Shown here: in pieces, positions 9,759 to 18,186 of the stretch
Layout: every line of letters begins with the position of its first letter
How positions within the stretch are numbered: the stretch's first letter is position 1
Source of the DNA: Anthopleura xanthogrammica
Lineage: Eukaryota > Cnidaria > Anthozoa > Actiniaria > Actiniidae
NCBI GenBank assembly: GCA_964019055.1
Contig: OZ025211.1
Location: forward strand, 12,846,400 to 12,910,399
Length of the DNA stretch: 64,000 nucleotides
Reading direction: 5' to 3'
Notes under the pieces: model-generated
Told to the model about the DNA's origin: nothing
What the model saw: the letters and a program-made list of their open reading frames with translations, nothing else
The model's database searches: none
Position numbers and translations under genes: made by a program

Positions 9759-11548
9759 TTTTTTTTTTTATTTTAAGCTCAGAAAAAAAATTATTTTTAC
9801 ATAATATGATTTTTCCCTGGTAAAATTACTAGTCGGGTCTTTTCCCAAGACCTAAGACTTCAAACTGACATTTCAAAACCTAACCGAAACCTTTAACCTA
9901 TTGTTACAATGCTGCTTGACGTTTTCTTTTTCTTTCTTTTATCCCCCCCCCCCCCTTTTTTTTTTTTTTTTTTTCCTTAAAGTTCCAAGACTTTCCTTAA
10001 TATTCTGGCAGTTCCTAAAATTGCGGATTTCTGAAGTGTTGTTATCCTGTTACTTATGTCTAACATAGTTACATATTCCTTCAGTCTCTTTGACACTGAG
10101 CCTAAACTTCCCACTACTACTGGTACTACTTTGACCTTTGTTTTCCATATCTTTTTTAGTTCTCTGGCAAGGTCCTGGTATTTTTCTATCTTCTCAAGCT
10201 CTTTGATTTCAATCCTTCTGTCAGCAGGCACAGCTACATCGATAATCCAGGTTTTGTTCAATTCCTTCTCAACCAGAACTATATCCGGACGCCTAGCCTG
10301 GATTATCCTATCTGTCTGGATGGTAAAGTCCCACAGCAACTTCACTTCATGGTTCTCCATTACACTATCGGGATCATGTTCATACCATTTGTCACAACAT
10401 GGTAATCCATATTTCTTGCAAAGTTCCCAGTGCAGTAGTCCAGCAAGTGTGTCGTGCCGACGCTTGTACTCTATCTGTGCAAGTTTACTGCAGGCACAAA
10501 TAATATGTTCTACAGTTTCCTCACATGTGCCACACATTCTGCACTTTTCAGACACTTCTTGATTTTCGATTTTAGCCTTTATTGCGTTAGTTCTTATAGC
10601 TTGGTCTTGAGCAGCAATGATTAGCCCTTCAGTTTCTCTCTTCAGATCACCGACTCTCAGCCAATTCCACGTCTCCTTATCAGCCACATCCTTGATTTGC
10701 TGATGGTACTGCCTCTGTAGGGGTTTCGTCATTATTTCTTCCCACCTTTGGTCTCTCTTTCTTTCCTTGTAATCCTTTGGTTGTTCCGCTGGTGCATGTT
10801 TTCCTATTTTACAAGCTGCAATCAACAACCTTTCTTGGCTGTTCTTAATATACTGTGCGAGGCTTCCTTCTTCCATTCTGATACAGTCTTCAATACTGAT
10901 AAGGCCACGCCCTCCCTCAGTTCTTGGTAAATAGATACGGTTGACACAAGACCTGGGATGAAGAGCTCCATACATGCATAACAACTTTCTAGTTTTTCGA
11001 TCCATTTCTTGCAGATCATTCTTGGTCCAATTGACTATTCCTCCGCTGTAGCGAATCGATGATACAGCCCACGTATTGATTGCTTTCATGAGGTTACCTC
11101 CATTCAGCTTCGACTTAAGGAGTTTTCTCAGCCTTCTCTTATATTCAACTCGTAGCTTTTCCTTCATTTCTAAATGTAGGACATCATCAGCTTCCAGTAC
11201 GCCCAAGTATTTATAACAATCATCATTTTCTTCTAACGATCTAAGCTTTCTCCCATCTGGAAGAGCAATTCCATCACTCTTGATCTTCTTACCTCTATTC
11301 ATGACCAGCACTGCACATTTGGAAATTCCAAAGTCCATACCAATGTCGTCACTGAATATGCGCACTGTTTGGACGAGGGAATCAAGTTCTTTTTCATTCT
11401 TACTATAGAGTTTGAGATCGTCCATGAATAGTAAGTGATTGATCTTTTCCTCGCTTTTACTGATCTTATAGCCAGCTTGGGTGCTTCTGAGTATATCGGT
11501 CAAAGGTATTAGTGCGATCACGAATAGCAGTGGAGATAGTGAGTCTCC
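9759..11548 (-). mobile_element. 5'-truncated RLE-type LINE fragment, copy 2
   Basis: A tandem-duplicate copy of the fragment at 7196-8985, offset 2563 bp. It shares the same truncation point and the same flanking (ATT)n. It arose by duplication of the whole unit, not by an independent insertion. Confidence 0.88.
9977..11548 (-). pseudogene. C-terminal RT + CCHC + RLE frame, truncated, copy 2
   Basis: The translation is identical to that of 7414-8985: GDSLSPLL at the truncated start, FMDD, the CCHC finger, and RPD-x14-D, ending in TAA at 9979-9977. It has no start codon of its own. It is listed separately because both copies are open over their full length. Confidence 0.87.
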
Positions 11549-11558
11549 TTATTATTAC

Positions 11559-11620
<62 letters not shown>

Positions 11621-11643
11621 GAATAATGATATAAATAGTGATA

Positions 11644-11748
11644 ATGGATGGACTTGTGCTAGCATTTTTCGGACTTACCTCACGCAAACCTCCCATAATG
11701 ATAACCTTGGTAGGTTAGTTAGATGGATGGACTTGTGCTACCATTTTT
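11644..11748 (+). repeat. Remaining 79-bp subrepeat, terminal unit
   Basis: Equivalent to 9081-9185 at +2563 bp, with the same ACTTACC variant. Confidence 0.85.
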
Positions 11749-11978
11749 CGGACTGCCCTTATACGGTTGCGAGCGTAGAGAGAAGCGATAATCTGGAATC
11801 CATAATAAACCGTGCTGAACAAAAAATCTTAGATTACGAGATTGTCGGTGTCCTGCATATTCGAATTCGAGAAACATATAGAACACTATGTTTACAGAAC
11901 AAGAGCACATCAAGTATGTTTAAGGAACAAGAGCAAGAAAAGAAAAGAAACGTCCTAAACGTCGAAATTCACGAATAA
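11727..11978 (+). pseudogene. Retroelement C-terminal domain ORF, truncated at array edge
   Basis: The first part matches the 171-codon ORF. Relative to the other copies 12 nt are missing in frame, so KKRKYQQRVLNVE becomes KKRNVLNVE. Homology ends after GTCGAAATTC (11970) and a stop follows at 11976-11978. The TNGGMG to RGSRTPF half of the domain is absent. This is the right boundary of the tandem array. Confidence 0.7.
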
Positions 11979-13688
11979 ATTCACTTTTTTAATTAGATAT
12001 ATGCTAACTTTGACTGAACATAAAGGTGTCCAGTTATTCCATTTGTGCCATTGTTACATAGTTTAAAGTATTAGTTGTTATTCGAAATGTTAAATCTTTC
12101 CAGTGTGTTCATCTATAGTTTTAAATTTTAATTTTTTGGCTTGGTCTCACGGGAGGGCATCCGCAACAGCTTACGCCAATTACAGCGGACCCGTAGTGAT
12201 TAAATATCTAGCTCTGATTTCAATCTCGTGATGTTTGTTTGTTTAATATTAAGAACTGATCGTGTGTCACTCGAAATTAATCGGGAACGTACTTAACGAG
12301 GCCCCGAAGGAGAGAAGAGGAACAGGGTACGAAGCTAGCCTTCATCGTATTGTTTTCAATTCGCCGAAATCTGTACTAGGTTTATGCCTTTGCTGTGGAC
12401 AGTGATGATAGATTTCCCAGTTCGGCGGGATCTCATAGTTATCCGACACCGCCGAACAGTTAAATAAACAGTAGGAGTCATCACTTGAAACCAATAATCT
12501 GTCAGATCGTTGACATGAATTTACTAAAGTCAGCAAGAAAAGCAACCGTCACAAATTGCAGAACTTCAAAATCAATATGAAATCATTCAGTACCAAACAA
12601 GTCTTACTTTCAGTAAATAAACTAATTCGAAGAAGGACAAGAAGCCAAAAGAACTCAGTCATTGAGAGACAGTTGTTGACCTACTAGACGTTACTTCAAA
12701 TTCTCAGATATTTGTTCGCCCACTATGGATTATTAAATTAATATACATTTATATGGACTTGTTTTTTATATAAACATGTTTTCGTACGTTTACATGCTAT
12801 ATCACTGTATTGAAAACGTTAACGTTTTTTGTATGTCTGGGATGTTTATTTCATTCCTTGATAGTCGACGCAAGAGTAAACCAAGTGATAACTTTATATA
12901 CTTTCTACATCTCCACTTCCGATAACATTCTCAAACCAAGTTTTTTTGATTGACATTCATTTCCCTTTGCCCTTCTTTGCACTGAAGAGGAGGTTAGCAG
13001 CAATTCACTTGCAACAACTAGTTATCGAGCACTACTTTATTAATCGATGTATTCGAAATCTATCCTAGTTCAAAGTCATTTACTATAGTTATTATTGATC
13101 ACTATTTCATTACATCGTTTCGTCGACATATCTCAGTGTTCCTTGTGCTTATGGTCTTTTAAGTTCGAAATAAAGACACTAAATGTGTATGAAATTAAAT
13201 AAATTGTCATGTTAAAAGCCTGATATTTCATTCAACGGAAAATTTGTGAATCAAAACGTGTCATAATCTGTATACAGCTTTTGAGTCTTTTGGAGAGATG
13301 TTCTTACTTATTTTTTCTTCATGACTGGATTGTTGAATCATTGAGTACGTTTTTCGCTTTATTTCATTGGAAATACGTCATAACTTCACAGCTCTATATA
13401 AACAATGCCCATCCCATCAAGAACAGTGCTTGCTAACAAAAAATACTATGAACAGTTTTTCTTCTCGATAAAATAAAAAGTAATAATAGAGATCTAATAA
13501 TAGACTGCTACTTTTCTTCTAACAGCATTATATCCACGACTACCACACGAACAGTACTGTACCTTGATGAAATACACCTCACTCTTTTTTATCGCAAACA
13601 AACATTAATATACTGTATCTATATTGATAGTTCGCAAATTCAAAATTGTCTCTTCTCAAGAGTTTCAAGAGTTTCTCCCAATCAAGTA
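11971..13688. other. Non-array DNA, no supported gene
   Basis: AT-rich sequence of about 1.7 kb. Open frames are short and without recognisable domains. A minus-strand frame of 67 codons at 12342-12545 starts with a short hydrophobic run and has several Cys, but no homologue comes to mind. No tRNA, splice-bounded exon series or TIR pair was recognised. Confidence 0.5.
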
Positions 13689-13689
13689 C

Positions 13690-13721
13690 GTAGGTAGGTA
13701 GGTAGGTAGGTAGGTAGGTAG
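13690..13721. repeat. (TAGG)n microsatellite
   Basis: About eight tandem copies of GTAG/TAGG. On the minus strand they create a spurious (YLPT)n tail on a short hydrophobic frame. Confidence 0.95.
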
Positions 13722-14607
13722 TTAAAAGTTATTTCCAAATCACGACGAAAACAGAGTAGGAGTTGAAACGGATCAGGAAACAGAACGAACAGCAATAGAA
13801 TAGGACCCAATGCACGATCGGCAAACAACCACACAGGAAGACCAACAGTAATGGCCACCGGCAGCACCACACGCCAAACAAAAAAGCAACACATATAAAA
13901 CATCTCTTTCACCAACTAGCTAATTCCTCGCCGCCTTCCCTACAGCTCATCAACACCCCAAAACACTTTCATCCCTGTTGGTCAAAGACGACTTCGCAAA
14001 CGAGGGCCCCTGCTTCACTGGTAGCACTCAAATTTACATCGGAATAACCTGCCTTTTCCGATCATCCAAGCCCAAATATTTCACGCTCACTACCTTCCCA
14101 GTCCTACCAGCAGCAGCTGTGCACACAGTTCTTCGTGTTCACACGGATTTAAACCGTCATAGGACTTTATGATGTCCTCAAGTCCCTCATTGCCAATATT
14201 TCCATTCCCTGTTTAGGCGGCGAGTGAACCCAAGGCTCGGTTCCAATCATCTCATTACATGTAAATCCCATGCATGGACCATAGTATTCATTTTCTTCCT
14301 AACCCTATGGCTGCTGACTGACAACAACTTCTTTTACGGTTACTTATTACTTTCAATACCATTATTACAAGAGTATTTTAACGCCACCTCATAGCATATT
14401 ACGTCTAGGATCATACAGTCTTTGCCATTATCAACTATAAAACTATAATCACATATAAAAACATTTCTAAATTTCATTTCTAAAAACACCTTTCAATTAT
14501 TGCATTTAATCACATCATCTTACTGCTTCCGAAAATAACAACTGAGCATTACGTGACTATCATTTGTTAACATATTTGCACTTTTTTCTATTATTTATAT
14601 ATTATAT
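13722..14607. other. Non-array DNA, no supported gene
   Basis: It includes a more GC-rich block at about 13740-14230. The block has short frames on both strands, none starting from ATG with support and none with a recognised domain. The rest is AT-rich. I see no gene. Confidence 0.45.

Positions 14608-14646
<39 letters not shown>
14608..14646. repeat. (CAGA)n microsatellite
   Basis: About nine tandem copies of ACAG in an otherwise AT-rich stretch. Confidence 0.95.
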
Positions 14647-14754
14647 TACGATTTATCAAATACGCTTAAGAAACGGCAAATGGTCACGTGATCGCATTAG
14701 ATACATAACTATATAGTTTATTTAACTTAACAACTTCTCAACAACCCTTTGTTT

Positions 14755-14865
14755 TTATGTTTTTAATAAACAAATTTCCTTCCCTCCCTTCGAATTCCCT
14801 TGCAAAAGAACGATCGTTTCACGAACGAATTCCGAATACTGTACGAAAAACTCACGCGCGGCCAT
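14755..14865 (-). CDS. Short ORF with good start context beside promoter-like block
   Basis: A minus-strand frame of 36 codons plus stop begins at ATG 14865-14863 in the context AAAAAAATGGCC (A at -3, G at +4). It ends in TAA at 14757-14755. The peptide begins MAAREFFVQYSEFV and has no domain I recognise. It starts four bases from an E2F-consensus site. It may be a small peptide, the first coding exon of an uncaptured gene, or chance. No convincing GT donor lies inside it. Confidence 0.18.
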   Translation of the reverse strand: MAAREFFVQYSEFVRETIVLLQGNSKGGKEICLLKT

Positions 14866-14868
14866 TTT

Positions 14869-14880
14869 TTTCGCGCCAAA
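14869..14880. promoter_or_regulatory. E2F consensus site TTTCGCGCCAAA in CpG-rich block
   Basis: It matches the E2F/DP consensus TTTSGCGCSAAA at every position. The surrounding 14811-14895 is rich in CpG (CGATCG, CACGCGCGG, CGCGCC, GACGG), unlike the flanking AT-rich DNA. Downstream lies TTTTGAA, which contains the CHR-like TTTGAA that can accompany such sites in cell-cycle promoters. This is a motif match only. Confidence 0.35.
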
Positions 14881-14898
14881 ACTAGTTTGACGGTTTTG

Positions 14899-14907
14899 AA
14901 GGTGAGT
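14899..14907 (+). other. Consensus 5' splice donor AAG|GTGAGT
   Basis: A perfect metazoan donor lies 19 bp downstream of the E2F-like site. It could end a short non-coding first exon of a plus-strand transcript. No matching downstream coding exon was recognised. Confidence 0.3.
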
Positions 14908-16448
14908 AACAGGGAATGTTCAGATTTTTACCTTAAAATTTTGCTTAATTTTTTTTTCCAAAAATAACATTAGGGGAAGGTTTTTTAAGCAACATCGTAT
15001 ACGATTGAGAGGTTTTTTCTGTGTAAGACGCATTTAACGGTGTTTTTTTGGACGAGACAAAAGTCGCGACTACTGGGCGTGTACTTGGACTGTGTAAAGA
15101 TGAAGAGCTTTGAAAAACTTGATGTAGAAAACACAGGTCGTTGACAAGAGGGAAAACGTTGACAAGAACCAGATTGGGTACAAACAAACCAACCAACCAA
15201 AAGATCTGTGAAAGCTTAACTTGTTATCAGTAAGTAGGATGGCGTTTGTAGGCTTTGTGATCTCAAGTTGGCAATCATAATCACTCCATTGCCAAGTGTT
15301 ACTGTTATCGTTAGCACTGAGTGAAGAATAATATAATGTTGAACAAAATTAAATTTGCTATACATTTCTGGCCTTCATATTGATGACCATAAAACTCGCT
15401 TTTTTGGGGAAGGCAGTTTTCAACCTTATCCATTTTTTTCTTTTGTTTGTTACTCTTATTTAGCATTGTATTCTGATTTTCCTTGAGATGTTAACTCTTT
15501 TCTCCATGGTTGCTACATCAATATGGTTTGTAAAGATTTCACAGCCATAGCCTTTGTGGTCTACTTTTCGTATTATAATTCTTTTGAACCAAAAATCGAT
15601 TTCCTAATTTTGAGTACTGAAAACAATTATTTCAGCCTTTTGTCGCAGTAACTTTCTCATCGAGTAACAAAAAGCACAACTTCTTGGCAGGTGACAAACG
15701 TTACTTTCGCTTCGTTGACAAATGTCATCTGTTAAATATTCATTAGTATTCATTACATTCGAAGCCTGAAAGTTATTTCCTTTAGATACTAAATAATAAC
15801 TTCCTAGTTGCACACAAAAAAAGATCGGAAATGAAATAAGCCTCTGAAAATTGGCACCTGCATTTTTCCCATTTCTACGTCCAAACCACATGGCATCTCG
15901 ATTGGACATGTTTGTATGGATATTTTTTAACCCTTTGACTCCTGGAGGTTTTTCAGTGTTTTTCTGGACCTAAACGTTCTCCAAGCCCTAGCAAGACCAT
16001 ATTTGGAGTTTTGATTGACACTGTCAGTGTTTTATGTAAATGAGGGGTGACGTTTACTGGCTGCATAATTAGTTCCCGCTTGAAGCCGTTCTTCTTGGAA
16101 TTGGGCTGCCTTGTTTTCGACTATTTTCGAAAACCAGAGATTTTGAGAGCCATTTTTTTTCATCTATGGAGTGCTGGAGGGCATCATGAAGCCCTACTTC
16201 GTCGCGAGGACAAATTGTACAGTTTCGCGCATGTGATTGGGAATAAATAAGGTCGATAGATGAAAAAATAGAACAGTTCCATAATTCCATATGAGTAAAG
16301 TTTTGCCACCATGCAGTTTTACTGGTAACACGTTAATGAGTAATAGACAACTGTCAATCTCAGAAAACTTCAACAGGGCGTGTCCCATATTCAGATAAAA
16401 GTGAAAGGTAAAAATCAAAATGGGGGAAATCTTAGTCTTAGATTAAAG
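14908..16448. other. Non-array DNA with dispersed-repeat character, no supported gene
   Basis: Frames up to 101 codons (15604-15909, minus) lack recognisable domains. The segments 16150-16195 and 16341-16424 recur downstream at 17847-17891 (direct) and 17464-17560 (inverted). The right part of this stretch is therefore probably made of dispersed repeat copies. Confidence 0.45.
16341..16424 (+). repeat. Left arm of imperfect inverted repeat
   Basis: The sequence with AATAGACAACTGTCAATC and CTTCAACAGGGCGTGTCCC is the diverged reverse complement of 17464-17560 (GGGACACGCCCCGTTGAAG, GATTGACAGCTGTCTATT). The two arms bracket two MITE-like elements. Confidence 0.7.
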
Positions 16449-16452
16449 TTAA

Positions 16453-16797
16453 AGGGGCTGTTGGATGAAAACGCCCCATATTTTGAAAGTCCGAATAGTT
16501 CAAGTATTTAAGAATAATATGACTCAATCATGATTATGAAAACCAGATTGGCAAAAAGTTTAGCCTGGGAGCCACTCGCAGTTGAGAAATTTTGGTTTAA
16601 AAACTAAAAGAACAATAGGGTTGAGTAAATGACGTCATTTACTCACAATTTAGATGCTGAAAAGAATATATAATTTTTATCCGCAAATTTTGACTGTGAA
16701 GAAAATATGTTGCTTGGCTACTATTGGGCCATATAGATAAGTTTAACCAAGTTTCAAGGCATTTCCAATTTTCATCGATTTTCATCCAAGTGCCCCT
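16453..16797. mobile_element. MITE with TTAA target duplication and ~19-bp TIRs
   Basis: The left end reads AGGGGCTGTTGGATGAAAA and the reverse complement of the right end reads AGGGGCACTTGGATGAAAA, so 17 of 19 positions agree. TTAA stands immediately outside both ends (16449-16452 and 16798-16801), as expected for piggyBac-type or other TTAA-targeting transposition. The 345-bp interior has no coding frame. It contains a 24-bp perfect palindrome around TGACGTCA. Confidence 0.75.
16622..16645. promoter_or_regulatory. 24-bp perfect palindrome centred on a CRE core
   Basis: The two 12-bp halves are exact reverse complements around TGACGTCA, the core recognised by CREB/ATF bZIP dimers. It sits near the middle of the TTAA MITE, so it would be dispersed with copies of the element. 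Confidence 0.6.
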
Positions 16798-16912
16798 TTA
16801 ATGAAGATGTACGTTTCAGTGGAATCAATGTTTCTATGGCAACGATAAAAAAGAACTATTGAAATCAGTTGAACTTTAATTGTACGGGATTGCGATGAGA
16901 ACCTAATCTAAG

Positions 16913-17333
16913 TGCGCTTTCCATGAGTCGGAAATGGCCGGCCATACAGTTCGATTCATAAAGAGAATTCCCTTATTAATTAGGACTGTTCAGCAAGATC
17001 AAGTAATACCTTATAAATGTGATAAAAAAATAAATTTTACACCGTAAAAAATAAGAAAGATCACTTACTGTAAGTGATCTTGTAAGTGATAGTAAGTGAT
17101 AGTAAGTGATCTTTCTTATTTTTTACTGTGTAAAATTTATCTTTTTATCACAACTGTTTCATTAGAAACACCGACGCAGCCCACACTAGCTTACCGCTAG
17201 TTATCATCCCTCAATTATATTCATTATTCTGATGGAATGTATATAAAAAAATAGCGAAAACTCTCAAGAAAAAGGCCTTCTCCTATTTAAATTGACTGGT
17301 CTAGCCGGTCAGTCGCGACTAGTGGAAAGCGTC
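16913..17333. mobile_element. Candidate MITE with imperfect TIRs and CTAAG flanks
   Basis: The left end has CGCTTTCCATGAGTCG and the reverse-complemented right end CGCTTTCCACTAGTCG, followed by further partial pairing. CTAAG occurs directly outside both ends (16908-16912 and 17334-17338). A 12-bp palindrome ATGGCCGGCCAT is at 16934-16945. There is no coding capacity. The superfamily is not assigned. Confidence 0.5.
17019..17151. repeat. 133-bp fold-back inverted repeat
   Basis: Arms 17019-17068 and 17102-17151 pair at 48 of 50 positions. The central part carries four copies of GTAAGTGAT, the outermost lying partly in the arms. It would form a long hairpin in single-stranded DNA or RNA. It is nested in the element 16913-17333. 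Confidence 0.85.
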
Positions 17334-17338
17334 CTAAG

Positions 17339-18120
17339 ACTGATAATGTCTGATGAAAAATCAACCTTCAAAAAGTTGGTTAAAAAGCCAATGAAGAAAC
17401 CTTGCAATGGAATGGGGATAAAAGAACTCAAAGAGTAACTCCTTACGTCAATTTTCCAACGCTTTAATTTTTACTTTTCGCTTTTATGTGATTTGGGCTC
17501 CCTGTGATAAAGGGACACGCCCCGTTGAAGATTTCTTTGATTGACAGCTGTCTATTATTGCTCATGAACTTGTCGCGACTTTTGTCTCGATCAGCGCGTG
17601 GCGGGCAATGAAAAGGTGGCGAGCTTTACTTTCATAGAATTATGAAAGGCATTCGATGTTTTAAACTTTTTTTTCCTGTAAATTATTTTTGAGAATAAGG
17701 GTTCTGCATCAGGACATATTCAGGACTCGTCAAACATTGAACAGGTAAATGATTATGAGGAATATCTGCCTTTTATAACTTTGGCAACGGTTTCCAGACG
17801 CCATCTTGTTTGTATCGTTTTTCGCAAATTTTACAATTTCTTTGGGCCATTTTATCCATCTGTGGAGTGCTCGAGGGCATCATAAAGCCCTAAGACAGCT
17901 TCAATCAGCCTTACCTCGAAGAACTGAGAGTGTGCAAGGGATTTTACCGTCAAAATGTCGTAAAACATGTACCAAGTACAACTAAGATATTTTGGCGAGA
18001 TTATCCCGTGAGCTCCTAAACAGATGGTCACAAGGTCTTATGGTGGCATTTTCATGAGCTTTCCCCACCTTGACAAAGTCCTCAGTCTGATATTTTGTCA
18101 GTAAGACCAAGTGGCTGAAC
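17339..18120. other. Non-array DNA with dispersed repeats, no supported gene
   Basis: It contains the right arm of the inverted repeat (17464-17560) and a 45-bp block (17847-17891) similar in direct orientation to 16150-16195 (GGAGTGCT, GAGGGCATCAT, AAGCCCT). No coding exon was recognised. Confidence 0.5.
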
Positions 18121-18123
18121 ACT

Positions 18124-18130
18124 TATAAAA
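18124..18130 (+). promoter_or_regulatory. Candidate TATA box (TATAAAA)
   Basis: TATAAAA stands 63 bp upstream of the ATG at 18187, so a start site near 18155 would leave a 5' UTR of about 30 nt. In this AT-rich DNA a chance match is quite possible. It gains interest only from its position ahead of the exon array. Confidence 0.3.
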
Positions 18131-18186
18131 ATTATCGAATGTACAAAAAACAACATATTCCCTGTCCGTTTTTCTTTGCATTTCCC

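Larger units (their letters stand above)
1..11970 (+). repeat. Tandem array of ~1.7-kb retroelement-derived units
   Basis: Six consecutive units can be laid out by the recurring start CCTACTAGCAACG: 1-1712, 1713-3428, 3429-5224, 5225-6935, 6936-9498 and 9499-11970. The first four are 1711-1796 bp. The length differences come from microsatellite length and from one extra 79-bp subrepeat in the third. The last two are 2563 bp each because a LINE fragment was gained and about 1 kb lost. Single-nucleotide differences are few, for example C/G in CAGATT(C/G)TTTTGG and AGA/ATA in the ORF. The left edge is outside the window. The right edge is near 11970, where the homology to the other units stops after GTCGAAATTC. 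The near-identity implies recent amplification or gene conversion; an assembly duplication cannot be excluded. Confidence 0.93.
9499..11970 (+). repeat. Derivative unit with LINE insertion, second copy, terminal
   Basis: Collinear with 6936-9498 at an exact 2563-bp offset, including identical homopolymer lengths (13 C and 19 T) after the LINE stop codon. It ends at about 11970, where the array meets non-array DNA. Confidence 0.9.

Noticed and set aside
12342..12545. Minus-strand 67-codon Cys-containing frame with hydrophobic N-terminus
   Set aside because: It could be imagined as a small secreted peptide, but the hydrophobic run is very short and nothing else supports a gene.
13682..13915. 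Minus-strand 77-codon hydrophobic frame with a (YLPT)n tail
   Set aside because: It starts with TTG rather than ATG, the tail is the TAGG microsatellite, and no family is recognised. The two hydrophobic stretches alone are not enough.
15604..15909. Minus-strand 101-codon frame
   Set aside because: It has an ATG start but no domain, no splice context and no coding signature I can judge by eye. It lies beside dispersed repeats.
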